From contig NZ_CP135162.1 of assembly GCF_001940165.2 (NCBI RefSeq), positions 547,501 to 611,500 of the forward strand: a stretch of DNA of 64,000 nucleotides. Direction: 5' to 3'. This DNA is from Roseburia sp. 831b (GTDB taxonomy: Bacteria > Bacillota > Clostridia > Lachnospirales > Lachnospiraceae). The translations under genes were made by a program, and so were the position numbers. This document shows positions 1 to 9,097 of the stretch, piece by piece. The notes beneath the pieces are model-generated. The model saw only the letters and a list, made by a program, of their open reading frames with translations, had not been told where the DNA came from and made no database searches. The stretch's first letter is position 1; each line of letters opens with the position of its first letter.

Positions 1-1461
1 GTTATTTCCTATTTTCTGCTCTAACAGGCGGTAGAGAAGAAGGCTGATATAGCAGGTCATGAAATGTGCCTTAATCCGGTCATTTCTTCTGACATACACA
101 GGTCTGGCTTCGAATTCAGTTTTCATGATTCTGAAGTTCTCCTCAATTTCCCAGCGCTGCTTGTTAATCTTTATGATTTCCTCAATATTTCCCTCCAGAT
201 TTGTCATAACCGCATAGAAACCATCGTAAAGTTCTTCTTTTGCTATCTGTTCCTCATCAATCTCATATACGTTCTTTTCTGCAATCTCACCATCGTTTGT
301 TACGGCAGTATTTTTCACAAAACGCATTGGATCATTTTGATTTTTGCCCTTTCGTTTTTTGCAAGGAGAGTTAATAATCATCTCTGCACGCTCGATTTGA
401 CGTGACCGGATTCTTTGCTGATAAGCTTTATATTTCGGTGAGTATGTAACGATTAGTGTTTCATCCAAATCTCCAGTAACAACAGGAACTTCTTTGTAAT
501 AAATGGAGTTAAAAACTTCTTCATCGGTTTCGTCCAAAGTCCTGATATCTATAAAATCTGTCGAACCAACCTTTCTGAACTGTGTTAGATTCAGGGCGAT
601 ATCACGGTCTTCCTGCTTCATCTTCTTAAGGGAATGCGTGATGACATAAGCCCGATTCCCGATGCTGTTAAACGCTCGGTTATTTGCACTTCCAAGACCG
701 GCATCTGAACAGAAAATAAATTCACTGCAGTTGAAATCCTGTATGATTTTTTTCTCCAAAGGTTTGAGCGTTGTCTGCTCGTTTTGATTGCCTGGAAAAA
801 TATTAAATGCAAGTGGAATGCCATCAGCATCCATAAACAGGCCCATACCAACAATCGGATTTGGGCGGTTCTCTTTGCTTTTTCCATAGTGCTTCAAACC
901 GCTTTCTTCCTCAATCTCAAAGTAATAATTTGTACAGTCATAGTAAAGTATCTTCTGATTTCTTGGATAGATGAAGTTTGAGTTTTTGTATAGTTCACTT
1001 TGGATGAAATCTGATTCCTCTGCGATTACAGACAAAGCTCTGTAAACATCCTGAATTTCATACTTTGGCGGCTCCAGCAGAGTTTTACAAAAGTTATAGC
1101 TGCTGAGCTTGCTTGAAGGAGAAAGGATCCTTGCGTAAACCAGATCAGTAAGAATCGCATGGAAATCATACTTAAATTTATGGCGTCCTTTAATGGCACG
1201 GCAGATGTTATCAAGACGGAGGTGTGTGCATAGCTGTTGAAGGAAGAGATAACCGGCATGAAAAGAACGTTCTTCGTTCATAGGGATGCAGGCAGCCTGA
1301 GAAAACTCAACTGTGACTTTCCCTGTGCGCTCATTGTAGAGTTCGGTTTCTTTGGCAGCTTCGCTTTTCGCCCAAGCCATAAGTTTTTCATCATCACCAT
1401 TGAACTGTTCCAGCAAAACGTTGTATTTTCCGAGCTTTTTATAGATACGAGAAGATGATTT
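1..1461 (-). CDS. IS4-superfamily (IS1634-like) transposase, partial at both ends
   Basis: One reading frame on the minus strand stays open from about 1461 to the left window edge (about 487 codons), so the C-terminus lies outside. The protein reads like IS1634-type DDE transposases: a [13 protein letters not shown] helix region, [16 protein letters not shown] (probable first Asp), [24 protein letters not shown] (probable second Asp) and, near the edge, a [19 protein letters not shown] block (probable Glu). No normal start is visible: an in-frame TGA lies at 1462-1464 just before [14 protein letters not shown], and the first in-frame ATG (1380) would drop residues that look conserved. The N-terminus therefore seems lost, or frame-shifted at the seven-T run 1468-1474. 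Probably inactive. The family call is from memory of the motifs. Confidence 0.75.
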
Positions 1462-1583
1462 TCAATCTTTTTTTCGTAGGAAGATTAATATCGCTTATTT
1501 TTATATTTTATTTGCAAAGTCATATTCTCTCAGCAAAGTTTATGGATTTGAGAGAGATAAAACGTATAAAAGGTGGATCGCTA

Positions 1584-1612
1584 TTGACGAAAATATAGTA
1601 AAAGTGTATACT
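1584..1612 (+). promoter_or_regulatory. sigma-A promoter of the chemoreceptor gene
   Basis: TTGACG (1584-1589), 17-bp spacer, TATACT (1607-1612). Transcription would start near 1620, so the in-frame ATG at 1604 cannot be the start; translation must begin at 1688. Confidence 0.7.
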
Positions 1613-1687
1613 GATTTTATAACATACTTTGTATTTTTAGATAAAATATACAAAAGTGATCAGTTTCAAGGAAGGGAGGATAAAAAT

Positions 1688-3472
1688 ATGAAGAATATGA
1701 AGGTAAGAACCAAGCTAAATCTGATACTGGTTCTGGTTATTTTTCTTGTGGCTTTTGGGAGTGTTGTTTCCATCAAGGATTTGGAAGATGTGAAAGATAA
1801 AGCATTGGAGACAATGGATGCATCATCCCGTCAGAGTTATGATGATTCAATTAAAGAGCAGGTGGGCGTGGTTATTTCCCTGTTGTCGGAGATTAATGAC
1901 GCATATAAAGCGGGAACTTATACGCTGGATGAAGCCAAGAAAATTGCGGCAGATGAGGTTCGGCAGATGCGTTACGGAGAGACAGGTTACTTTTGGATTG
2001 ATCAGTCAGATGGAACAAATGTAGTTCTGCTTGGCAGCGATACCGAGGGAACGAACCGTATGGAGACAGAGGATGCAAACGGATACAAGATGGTGAAAGA
2101 AATCATACGTGTAGCAGTGGAAGATGGTGGAGGATACACAGATTATGTATTTCCTAAAGAAGGAGAGACTAAACCTTCACCGAAGCGTTCCTACAGTGAG
2201 TATTTTGAACCATTTGACTGGGTGGTCGGTACTGGAAATTATACCGATTATATTGATACTGCCATTGAAAAGCAGGACAAGGTATTTTCAAGCTATGCAA
2301 TGAAAAAGGCAATCACACTGATTGGGGCATGTGTTGCAATGCTTGTGGTTGTTGCAGTGCTTGTTTTCATGATCGCACAGGATATTACAAAGTCACTTAA
2401 GAAAGTTGTAGCAGAGATTGAAGTGATTGCAGGTGGTAATTTTGCGCATAGAATGCGGACCAATATGATGAAACGGAAAGATGATTTCGGACAGCTGGCA
2501 GGAACACTTGAGACAATGAGGGAATCAATATGCGGATTGCTTTCCCAGGTAAAGATAGAGGCAGCAAATATTGATACAGTTGTGGAAGCAATGGATAGCA
2601 GTATATCAAATCTGAATGGGGAAATTGAGGATGTGTCTGCGACAACCGAGCAGCTTGCTGCAAGTACTGAAGAAACTGCCGCATCGACAGAACAGATCAA
2701 CAGTATGACTCAGCAGATTGATGGTGCAGCGAAAGAGATTGCGATACGTGCACAGGATGGGGCTACGGAAGCAGAAGAAATTCATAAGAGGGCAGCACAG
2801 ACGAAGGAAGCAACGGTGGAGAATCGACAGAAAGTTCAGACGATGCTCGGAGAAATCAGGGGAAGGCTGGAGCAGGCACTTGAAGAGGCAAAGGTTGTGG
2901 AACAGATCGGCGTGCTTGCTGATTCTATCCTTGCGATTACCGGACAGACTAATCTGCTTGCACTGAATGCATCCATTGAGGCAGCACGTGCTGGCGAGGC
3001 CGGAAAGGGATTTGCAGTTGTTGCAGAGGAAATCCGGGTATTGGCAGAGCAGTCTAAAGATGCCGTGGCAAATATTCAGGCCGTGACGGAAAATGTGGAT
3101 AATGCAGTAGCAAATCTTGCAAATGACTCTAATCGTCTGTTGGATTTTGTAGATACAGATATTGTGAAGAGTTTTGATGATTTTGAGAAAATGGCAGATG
3201 ATTATAATATGGATGCATCTAAAATTAATGATCTGGTATCGGATTTTAGTGCAACCTCAGAAGAATTGGTAGCATCAATTTCCAATATTACAGAGGCGAT
3301 TGAAGGAATTACCTCCGCATCAAATGACAGTGCTGCAGGTACAACAAATATTGCGCAAAAAACCGTTTCTATTGCAGGCGGATCGGCAGAAGTCATGAAA
3401 GGTGTTAAGACAGCAGAGGCTTCGGCAGGAGAACTCCGCAAGAGTGTAAGCAACTTTGTAATTGAAGAATAA
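1688..3472 (+). CDS. methyl-accepting chemotaxis protein with sCache sensor domain
   Basis: Transmembrane chemoreceptor of 594 aa that passes an extracellular ligand signal to CheA/CheW. Start ATG 1688 is chosen because AAGGGAGGA lies 7 nt upstream. Order: TM1 (about 10-31); extracellular single-Cache domain with YGETGYFWI and [14 protein letters not shown] (about 90-215); TM2 (about 230-252, [19 protein letters not shown]); HAMP; long cytoplasmic coiled coil. The signalling hairpin tip is recognisable ([31 protein letters not shown]). No che genes are nearby; it stands alone between its own promoter and terminator. The ligand is unknown; Cache domains of this type usually bind small organic acids or amino acids. 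Confidence 0.93.
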   Translation: MKNMKVRTKLNLILVLVIFLVAFGSVVSIKDLEDVKDKALETMDASSRQSYDDSIKEQVGVVISLLSEINDAYKAGTYTLDEAKKIAADEVRQMRYGETGYFWIDQSDGTNVVLLGSDTEGTNRMETEDANGYKMVKEIIRVAVEDGGGYTDYVFPKEGETKPSPKRSYSEYFEPFDWVVGTGNYTDYIDTAIEKQDKVFSSYAMKKAITLIGACVAMLVVVAVLVFMIAQDITKSLKKVVAEIEVIAGGNFAHRMRTNMMKRKDDFGQLAGTLETMRESICGLLSQVKIEAANIDTVVEAMDSSISNLNGEIEDVSATTEQLAASTEETAASTEQINSMTQQIDGAAKEIAIRAQDGATEAEEIHKRAAQTKEATVENRQKVQTMLGEIRGRLEQALEEAKVVEQIGVLADSILAITGQTNLLALNASIEAARAGEAGKGFAVVAEEIRVLAEQSKDAVANIQAVTENVDNAVANLANDSNRLLDFVDTDIVKSFDDFEKMADDYNMDASKINDLVSDFSATSEELVASISNITEAIEGITSASNDSAAGTTNIAQKTVSIAGGSAEVMKGVKTAEASAGELRKSVSNFVIEE

Positions 3473-3584
3473 GAAATATATTTACAAGAGGAATTCGTAT
3501 ATTGCTCATTTGTGGAGAATCGGTTCACGACTTTCTGTTTGAGATTTCCGCAAAAATATCATACGAAAAGAAGGATAATATAGT

Positions 3585-3612
3585 CGGTCACACATTTTGT
3601 GTGACCGTTTTC
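3585..3612 (+). terminator. Rho-independent terminator after chemoreceptor
   Basis: Perfect 10-bp stem CGGTCACACA / TGTGTGACCG with a TTT loop, followed by a short T-rich tail. The 278 bases between the chemoreceptor and the next gene hold nothing else recognisable. Confidence 0.7.
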
Positions 3613-3750
3613 TGTAATTTTATAAACTTTCTAGCCTAATAGATATTGAAATAATATATATTTTCTTTGGTTCTTATACAGAAGTCGGTATGGAAAACTG
3701 CCGGGGGGTTCTACTATTTGATCAAGATGATAATATCTATAGTGTACAAT

Positions 3751-4452
3751 TTATGCGCCGGTGCTTCCGTAATGTTTTATTCCAATATGCCAAAAATTGT
3801 ATGCAATTATTGCTATGATTAAAGCAATAATAGGTGAAATATGGGCAATCCATAAATGTGGCAAATTTTTTTCAAGCAGGTTTGCAACAGGATAATATCC
3901 GGTAAGTGCATAAGGTATAATAAAAGTAAGTACTAACTGCATTTCTTTTGAATAAATTTTTACTGGATAATCACAAAAGTTTTTGAGTCCATAATTATTA
4001 TCTGTTAATAAGGAAACAATTTCTTCACTTTTTACTGTCCAAAAGCTAATTGTTCCGGTAATGACTGTAATTGCGGAAAATATAATAAAACCAGAAAGGA
4101 GGTTGAAACTATAATATATAATCCTTGTTGCAGTCCAGTGGATTTGAAGTCTTTGTAGACTATATATCCAAAAATATATAGAGAAAAATAATCGTGGTAA
4201 AAATGTATATTGGAATTGCTGCAAAACTAAATATGTAAAAGGACTTATAGGACGAGTTAAATATAAATCAAATTTTCCACTGTGAACCAATTCACCGATA
4301 TCTCGCATTGGGCTCCAGAAAAAGAAACAACTAAAAGAATAGGACAACCAGCTTGTTGTAAACATAAAAAGAACTTCATATTTGTTCCAACCAGCAATAC
4401 TGTTGAAATTATAAAATATAACATAAAATCCTGCAAAATATACACCAATCAA
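3751..4452 (-). CDS. ABC-2 type permease, 5'-truncated
   Basis: A 233-aa integral membrane protein resembling the ABC2_membrane_6 group of ABC transporter permeases (GKFDLYLTRPISPF is typical; about six hydrophobic segments). Family members are about 260-270 aa and begin with an extra helix, which is missing. The only start is a TTG at 4452 with no ribosome site, and an in-frame TAG lies just upstream. The 5' end has been replaced by the end of the unknown minus-strand gene, whose stop lies at 4466. No ATP-binding partner is present. Most likely a remnant, though the remaining frame is clean. Confidence 0.6.
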   Translation of the reverse strand: MIGVYFAGFYVIFYNFNSIAGWNKYEVLFMFTTSWLSYSFSCFFFWSPMRDIGELVHSGKFDLYLTRPISPFTYLVLQQFQYTFLPRLFFSIYFWIYSLQRLQIHWTATRIIYYSFNLLSGFIIFSAITVITGTISFWTVKSEEIVSLLTDNNYGLKNFCDYPVKIYSKEMQLVLTFIIPYALTGYYPVANLLEKNLPHLWIAHISPIIALIIAIIAYNFWHIGIKHYGSTGA

Positions 4453-4465
4453 TTTCTATCATTGC

Positions 4466-5062
4466 TTATGGATTAAACTTAAAGCGAACTTTCTTTCCGT
4501 GCTGTAACCGGAATGAATTGAAATCCTGCTTTGCTTTTTCGATTTCTTGGGTCTTATCAGAAGTCTTTTCTTTATCATATAAATCAAACAGGACTTCAAC
4601 TACAAAGAGTCCATTTTCATCACTGATCCAGAAATCATTTGCATAATGTACCATGACTTCTAAATAATTCTTAGCATCGCAATAGAGATTATTTATGAAA
4701 AAACGGTCTCCACTGATGGTGATTTTACCAGTAAGTTTTTCATCATCAACATCAAGGATAACGTGCAATCCCTGGGTCATTGCTTCTTCCTCTAACCATG
4801 GATAAATCAAATCTATCCAGATACGCCACATTTCCTCATTGCGGATTCGGGTGTATTGAGATTCTACAATTTCCTGATGTTTGATACGCAAGTGCAATTC
4901 TTCTAAGTCAGCAGAATCATCTGTCTCAAACAGTTCACTTTTATCATTTTTGAACGCTTCAAGTTCTTTCAATTCCTGTCGGTATTCTTCAATATGGTCT
5001 ACCTCTTCAGCTGTTTGAACGTAAGTGGAGAATGGCGCTAAATGCTTCATCGACAGGGACAA
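4466..5062 (-). CDS. unknown protein, 5' end replaced at a junction
   Basis: An open frame of up to 198 aa that I do not recognise. It has a charged helical first half (about 20-80, rich in Glu/Lys) and a mixed second half ending in HGKKVRFKFNP. No signal peptide or membrane segment. The N-terminal dozen residues (to about 5025) are read from the antisense strand of the BTAD fragment that starts head-to-head with it at 5032, so the original start is lost. The downstream permease is truncated as well, so this looks like a piece left by recombination. Expression is uncertain. Confidence 0.4.
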   Translation of the reverse strand: MSLSMKHLAPFSTYVQTAEEVDHIEEYRQELKELEAFKNDKSELFETDDSADLEELHLRIKHQEIVESQYTRIRNEEMWRIWIDLIYPWLEEEAMTQGLHVILDVDDEKLTGKITISGDRFFINNLYCDAKNYLEVMVHYANDFWISDENGLFVVEVLFDLYDKEKTSDKTQEIEKAKQDFNSFRLQHGKKVRFKFNP

Positions 5063-5427
5063 AAGTGGAATTGCTGAAAAAGGCTGTTGATCTTTATAAT
5101 GGAGATTTACTTCGTTCTGCCAGTTCAGAGCATTGGATTATAGGACAGTCTGTACATTATCAGCATCGCTATATTGGTGCAGTGACAGAGCTTTTGAAAA
5201 CGCTACATGAGGATCAGGATTATCATTGCGTCCATCGTTATGCGGCAAAGGCACTGGCGATTGTTCCGCATAGCGCAGATATTTATTACTGGCTGATTCA
5301 TGCGATACATACGCAAGGGCATACAGAGATTGCCAGAAGTGAACTGCGGACAGCAAAAAATCATCTGCTTGAGGAAGATTATGAGCTGCTGGCAAATAGA
5401 TTAGCTGTGGAAGAGAATATGACGTAA
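5032..5427 (+). pseudogene. C-terminal fragment of a BTAD (SARP-like) transcriptional regulator
   Basis: 131 codons matching the bacterial transcriptional activator domain: KAVDLYNGDLL..SEHWI, then helical repeats with HRYAAKALAIVPHSADIYYWLIHAIHTQGHTEIARSEL. Complete regulators of this kind carry a winged-helix or other domain before this region and are much longer. The fragment begins at the same junction (about 5027-5062) that truncates the opposite-strand gene and has no ribosome site, so it is a 3' remnant. It is followed at once by a good terminator. Confidence 0.65.
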
Positions 5428-5431
5428 GAAA

Positions 5432-5466
5432 TGCCGGAGGTGCAATTTATTCCTCCGGCATTTTCG
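5432..5466 (+). terminator. Rho-independent terminator after the BTAD remnant
   Basis: TGCCGGAGG / CCTCCGGCA stem with an 11-nt loop, followed by TTTTCG. The next 280 bases (to 5743) have no gene; I see only AT-rich DNA with scattered short repeats. Confidence 0.75.
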
Positions 5467-5743
5467 TCCCTTACAAACTTGAATTTGAATTTCCTCAAAT
5501 TATGACCTCTTAACAGAGTTTATAGGTTATCAATAAAATCCTCCAAAAACCTTGCAAATAAAGGATTTTTCGTAGTGTTCTCGCCTTATCCCTTTATACG
5601 ATTTCACTATTGTTTATGCTTCCCTCGTGACCTCATAAGGGAAAAATCAAGGGAAGGAAAAACTCGCAACACAATATAACAAAATGTGGTAATCAGGAAA
5701 CTGTGACATATGTGCGAATATAATATACTGGAGGATTTATTAT

Positions 5744-6121
5744 ATGGACAAGTACATTTTTGATGAAAGCAACGGCTTGTGGTATGAATTGCAGGGAGAT
5801 TATTATATCCCTTGCCTGATACTTTCCGAAGAAGAAACACAGCCTATCGACTTATGGGGACAACGCCACAAGCAGTACCTAAAGGAGCATAGGCACATTG
5901 TTTACACCACAATGCTGATGGATAGAACACTTAACCGCTATCTTGCAGATATTAACCAACAGGCGGAGCAAATGTTCCATAGATTGATTGAGTAAATGGC
6001 TCAAAAGCAGGGTGTGACAGAACAGTTAAAAGCGGAACAGTCAATGGAATGGATAGGATTGATGAACAACATACAAGTTTGTGCAAAAGAGATTGTGAAC
6101 AATGAGATAATTTTTGTATAA
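5744..6121 (+). pseudogene. tnpV: tnpV with a premature stop codon
   Basis: TnpV is a small protein of unknown biochemical role carried by clostridial mobilisable transposons. The first 83 codons match the family (LWYELQGDYYIPCL, RHKQYLKEHRHIVYTTMLM). A TAA at 5993-5995 interrupts them, and the same frame goes on for 41 more codons with the usual ending (MAQKQGVTEQLKAEQSMEW, then NNIQVCAKEIVNNE) to a TAA at 6119-6121. By family comparison the stop replaces a residue before the conserved Met-Ala, so it is one nonsense change, not a frameshift. The ribosome site GGAGG precedes ATG 5744. The IS1182-type element sits 9 nt after the end. Confidence 0.7.
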
Positions 6122-6130
6122 TTAGATAAA

Positions 6131-7920
6131 GGGGCTGTGAAAAAAGAATAGTCCCGCATAAAAAAGAAAGACCAAGAGTTTTGCAATGAACTCAAGGTCT
6201 TTCTTTGTGTTATAATTAACTTACCATGAAAATTAATAACATAATCTATTCTAACCCAAAACAGGCAGTTTTGCCAATACTAATTCAAGATTATCTGGAC
6301 ATTTGTGATCCGGTGCTGACATTTGACAGATTTATGGGAGAAATCGAACTGGAGAAATATCTGAAAAATATTCCGCAACATCATACAGGAAGACTCAGAT
6401 ATGACCCGGTCAGCATGCTGAAGACAGTTTTGTTCGGATTTATGGAGAACGGCTATATATCATTGCGTGAGCTGGAGGATCAGTGCAAAGTCAATCTCCG
6501 CTTCATGTATCTCATGGATCATCAAACACCTTCTTACCGCACCTTCGGCTACTTCATTAACGAAGTAATTGCTGATTCCATTGAAGATATATTTCAGGAC
6601 ATAAACAAAAAAATCTTCGAGACAGAACATGTGGACCTCCAACATCTATATATCGATGGCTCCAAATTTGAAGCAAATGCGAATAAATACTCCTGGGTAT
6701 GGAAAAAATCAACAGAAAAATCCAGATACCGCCTCTTTGATAAAATCACAACACTCTTTCAGGAAATCAATGAGGAACTGTCATGTACCGGTATAAAGTT
6801 TTGTATCAATAGTGAATATGCACCAGAGTATCTGAAAGAAGCCGCAGAACAGTATGCAAAAGCCTGGCAGATGGATAAAACGATGTTTGTTCATGGCAGG
6901 GGACATCGAAAAACCACGCAGCAGCGCCATTATGAGAAACTCAGTGAGTATGCTGCCAAGCTGGAAGAATACGTGGAAAAAATCAGGATCTGTGGAGAAG
7001 ACCGCAACAGCTACTCAAAAACAGATCATTCGGCTACTTTTATGCGAATCAAGACAGACTACATGGGAAATGACCAGCTGCTTCCGGCTTATAATGTACA
7101 GGTCGGTGTTGCAGATGAGTACATTGCTGTTGTTGATGTAAATCAGTACCGCTCAGATATGGATTGTTTTGTTCCGCTGATGAACAAATTTTATACTACA
7201 TATGGCTTCTATCCGAAGTATCCAGTAGCGGATGCCGGATATGGTTCTTACAACAATTACATCTTTTGTGAGCAGCATGGAATGGAAAAATATATGAAGT
7301 TTCCCATGTTCAAGAAAGAGACTACTGACAAAAAGTATCAAGAAGATCCATTTCGTGCAGTAAATTTCCCAATCGGGAAAGACGGAATCATGCGTTGCCC
7401 AAATGGGAAAAAATTTTATCTTCAGTACCGTAAAAACGTAAAGGGAAACAAGTATGGACGCCAGGAAGAAATATACCAGTGTGAAGACTGTTCTGGATGT
7501 CCATACGCTGAACACTGTAAAAAGACAGATAAAAACCGCACCGTTCGGATTAACCGTGAACTTACAGCGATGCATCAGGAAGTGATTGGAAATCTCGAAA
7601 GTATCCAGGGAGCACTTCTGAGGATGAACAGATCCATCCAGGCAGAGGGCACATTTGGTATCATAAAAAACGACCGTTGGTACAAAAGAATTGTCCGAAG
7701 AGGAATAAAATCTGTCCTGCTTGAAGTATTTCTTGTTTCTATTGGACACAATCTTTATAAATATCACAATAAACATGAAAAAAATGTAACAGCCGCATAG
7801 GATTCCATAATAGCCTTTCTTATGGGGTAAGGGGAATTATACACGTTTTATGAAATATAACTACTGTTGTATCCATAATAAAAAGGACGCATGAAAAAAC
7901 TTTCGTTTTTTCACACGCCC
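6131..7920 (+). mobile_element. complete IS1182-family insertion sequence
   Basis: About 1.79 kb holding one transposase. The ends are imperfect inverted repeats: GGGGCTGTGAAAAAAGAA (6131-6148) and, read on the minus strand, GGGCGTGTGAAAAAACGAA (7902-7920). A strong stem (arms 6163-6180 and 6189-6206) sits just inside the left end, before a TATAAT (6211-6216) and the transposase ATG; such stems commonly block read-through into transposases. A second hairpin lies at the right end (GCATGAAAAAAC / GTTTTTTCACACGC). Exact boundaries are inferred from the repeats. Confidence 0.75.
6226..7800 (+). CDS. IS1182-family DDE transposase
   Basis: 524 aa, full length for the family, uninterrupted. The N-terminal domain has HHTGRLRYDPVSMLKTVLFG and the helix NGYISLRELEDQC. 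Catalytic Asp candidates lie in YIDGSKFEANANKYSWVW (about residue 144) and YPVADAGYGSYNNY (about 340). The Glu lies in QAEGTFGIIKNDRWYKR near the C-terminus. A Cys-rich insert (CEDCSGCPYAEHC) is typical. The start ATG lies only 10 nt after a TATAAT, so expression is probably weak. The element may still be mobile. Confidence 0.93.
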   Translation: MKINNIIYSNPKQAVLPILIQDYLDICDPVLTFDRFMGEIELEKYLKNIPQHHTGRLRYDPVSMLKTVLFGFMENGYISLRELEDQCKVNLRFMYLMDHQTPSYRTFGYFINEVIADSIEDIFQDINKKIFETEHVDLQHLYIDGSKFEANANKYSWVWKKSTEKSRYRLFDKITTLFQEINEELSCTGIKFCINSEYAPEYLKEAAEQYAKAWQMDKTMFVHGRGHRKTTQQRHYEKLSEYAAKLEEYVEKIRICGEDRNSYSKTDHSATFMRIKTDYMGNDQLLPAYNVQVGVADEYIAVVDVNQYRSDMDCFVPLMNKFYTTYGFYPKYPVADAGYGSYNNYIFCEQHGMEKYMKFPMFKKETTDKKYQEDPFRAVNFPIGKDGIMRCPNGKKFYLQYRKNVKGNKYGRQEEIYQCEDCSGCPYAEHCKKTDKNRTVRINRELTAMHQEVIGNLESIQGALLRMNRSIQAEGTFGIIKNDRWYKRIVRRGIKSVLLEVFLVSIGHNLYKYHNKHEKNVTAA

Positions 7921-7938
7921 TTTTATTTCAAAAAATTC

Positions 7939-7984
7939 TTGACAACTACATCGAACCTCGATACTATATATATAGAGGTTCGAT
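7939..7984 (+). promoter_or_regulatory. promoter and palindromic operator of the padR gene
   Basis: TTGACA (7939-7944), and after 17 bp TACTAT (7962-7967). A perfect 10-bp inverted repeat ATCGAACCTC (7950-7959) / GAGGTTCGAT (7975-7984) straddles the -10 region. This is the layout expected for autoregulation by the PadR protein encoded 28 bases downstream. Confidence 0.7.
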
Positions 7985-8012
7985 ATATCGAAGTGGAATA
8001 GTGAGGATGCCT

Positions 8013-8336
8013 ATGAATAGTAAAATAAAAAGGATTTATGTACCTATGACAGAAAGCGGTTTTTACATTTTGTTCTGTCTCCAACAACCTCAGCATGGCT
8101 ACGGAATTAGTCAACAGGTCAGGCAAATGACAGGTGGAGAGTTAATCATTAGTGCAGGAACAATGTATGGAACGCTTTCTAAAATGGAAAAAGATGGCTT
8201 AATTGATTTTGAGAGTGAGGAGGAAAAAAGAAAGCTTTATCGAATTACCGAACTTGGAAAAGAAATCTTACATCTTGAAATTAAACGTATAGAGCGATTG
8301 TATAAGAATAGCAAAGGAGAGGAAATAAATGAATAA
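8013..8336 (+). CDS. PadR-family transcriptional regulator
   Basis: Small winged-helix repressor of 107 aa. The core PadR pattern is clear: FYILFCLQQPQHGYGISQQV, ISAGTMYGTLSKMEKDGLI (recognition helix), then a wing with RKLYRITELGKEIL and a short C-terminal dimer helix. ATG 8013 is preferred over the in-frame GTG 8001 and ATG 8007 because GTGAGG then sits 6 nt upstream. It overlaps the DUF2812 gene by 8 nt, which marks a two-gene operon. PadR with DUF2812 is a recurrent pair in Firmicutes. It probably binds the palindrome at 7950-7984 and shuts off its own operon until an unknown signal arrives. Confidence 0.9.
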   Translation: MNSKIKRIYVPMTESGFYILFCLQQPQHGYGISQQVRQMTGGELIISAGTMYGTLSKMEKDGLIDFESEEEKRKLYRITELGKEILHLEIKRIERLYKNSKGEEINE

Positions 8337-8880
8337 CAAAAAAACTGTAATACGCTTTTTTACCATTGCAGATTATGAAGATGAAGAAATTTGGTTGCAT
8401 AATCAGCATATGAATGGTTGGAAACTGGTAAAAATGATTCCCCCTTGTTTCTTTATTTTTGAAAAGTGTACGCCAGCGGAAGTAGCGTACCGACTGGATT
8501 ATAAAAATAATTCGGAAACCAGTAACTATTTCCAAATTTTTAGGGATTACGGTTGGGAATATATTGGCCGTTGTGTTGGATGGCTGTATTTTCGTAAACC
8601 GTCAACAGAGATGGATTCCGAGCGTGATGGCGAAATATTTTCCGATAATGAATCAAGAATAGAAATGATCGACCATGTGGTAAAAACTCGTTTACTTCCA
8701 ATTTTAATAATCTTTCTATGCTGCGTTCTTCCTAATTTTATAAGAAGCATAGAAACCAATGACCCACTTACAACCGTGTTCACCGTGTTTTTGGCAATCA
8801 TGACCCTGCTATATAGTTATCTGATTGTTTATTGTGGTTTGAAATTGCGAAAATTAAGGAAAAAATATAGAAATGATTAA
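8329..8880 (+). CDS. DUF2812 membrane protein
   Basis: 183 aa. The N-terminal DUF2812 domain (about 1-95) includes EEIWLHNQHMNGWKLVKM, FEKCTPAEVAYRLDY and the DYGWEYIGRCVGWLYFRK ending. It is followed by two hydrophobic segments (about 122-137 and 147-168) and a basic tail. Translation is coupled to padR by an 8-nt overlap. The function is unknown; the pair is often thought to act in membrane-stress or drug response, which nothing in this sequence tests. Confidence 0.85.
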   Translation: MNNKKTVIRFFTIADYEDEEIWLHNQHMNGWKLVKMIPPCFFIFEKCTPAEVAYRLDYKNNSETSNYFQIFRDYGWEYIGRCVGWLYFRKPSTEMDSERDGEIFSDNESRIEMIDHVVKTRLLPILIIFLCCVLPNFIRSIETNDPLTTVFTVFLAIMTLLYSYLIVYCGLKLRKLRKKYRND

Positions 8881-8954
8881 TATATGTTTATAATTTGGGT
8901 ATCAAAAATAAAACTGGTGGAATTATCAAAGTTGCTCTGAAAACATAAGATATG

Positions 8955-8997
8955 AAGTCTCCTACAAGATTTTTCGTCACGCAGGAGACTTTCTTAT
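8955..8997 (+). terminator. terminator after padR-DUF2812
   Basis: AAGTCTCCT (8955-8963) / AGGAGACTT (8983-8991) followed by TCTTATATT. It is nearly symmetrical and could also stop transcription from the right. Confidence 0.6.
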
Positions 8998-9014
8998 ATT
9001 CTGATATTTCCAGC

Positions 9015-9089
9015 TCAATCCTCTACATGAAATACATCTTCCACCAGCATATTAAAGTACTCTGATATTCGCAGCATAAATTCGGCAGA
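9015..9089 (-). pseudogene. C-terminal scrap of an HTH (Xre/Cro) regulator
   Basis: Minus-strand frame reading SAEFMLRISEYFNMLVEDVF followed by HVED and a stop, which is the usual ending of short Xre-type DNA-binding proteins. Nothing upstream continues it: the frame meets the integrase fragment on the other strand at about 9090. Probably a remnant of the same mobile element. Confidence 0.4.
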
Positions 9090-9097
9090 TCGACCAT

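Noticed and set aside
1604..1687. Upstream in-frame start of the chemoreceptor gene
   Set aside because: It lies at the -10 box of a TTGACG-17-TATACT promoter and lacks a ribosome site; ATG 1688 has a strong one.
7153..7776. Minus-strand 207-aa open frame
   Set aside because: Antisense shadow of the IS1182-family transposase; no ribosome site and implausible composition.
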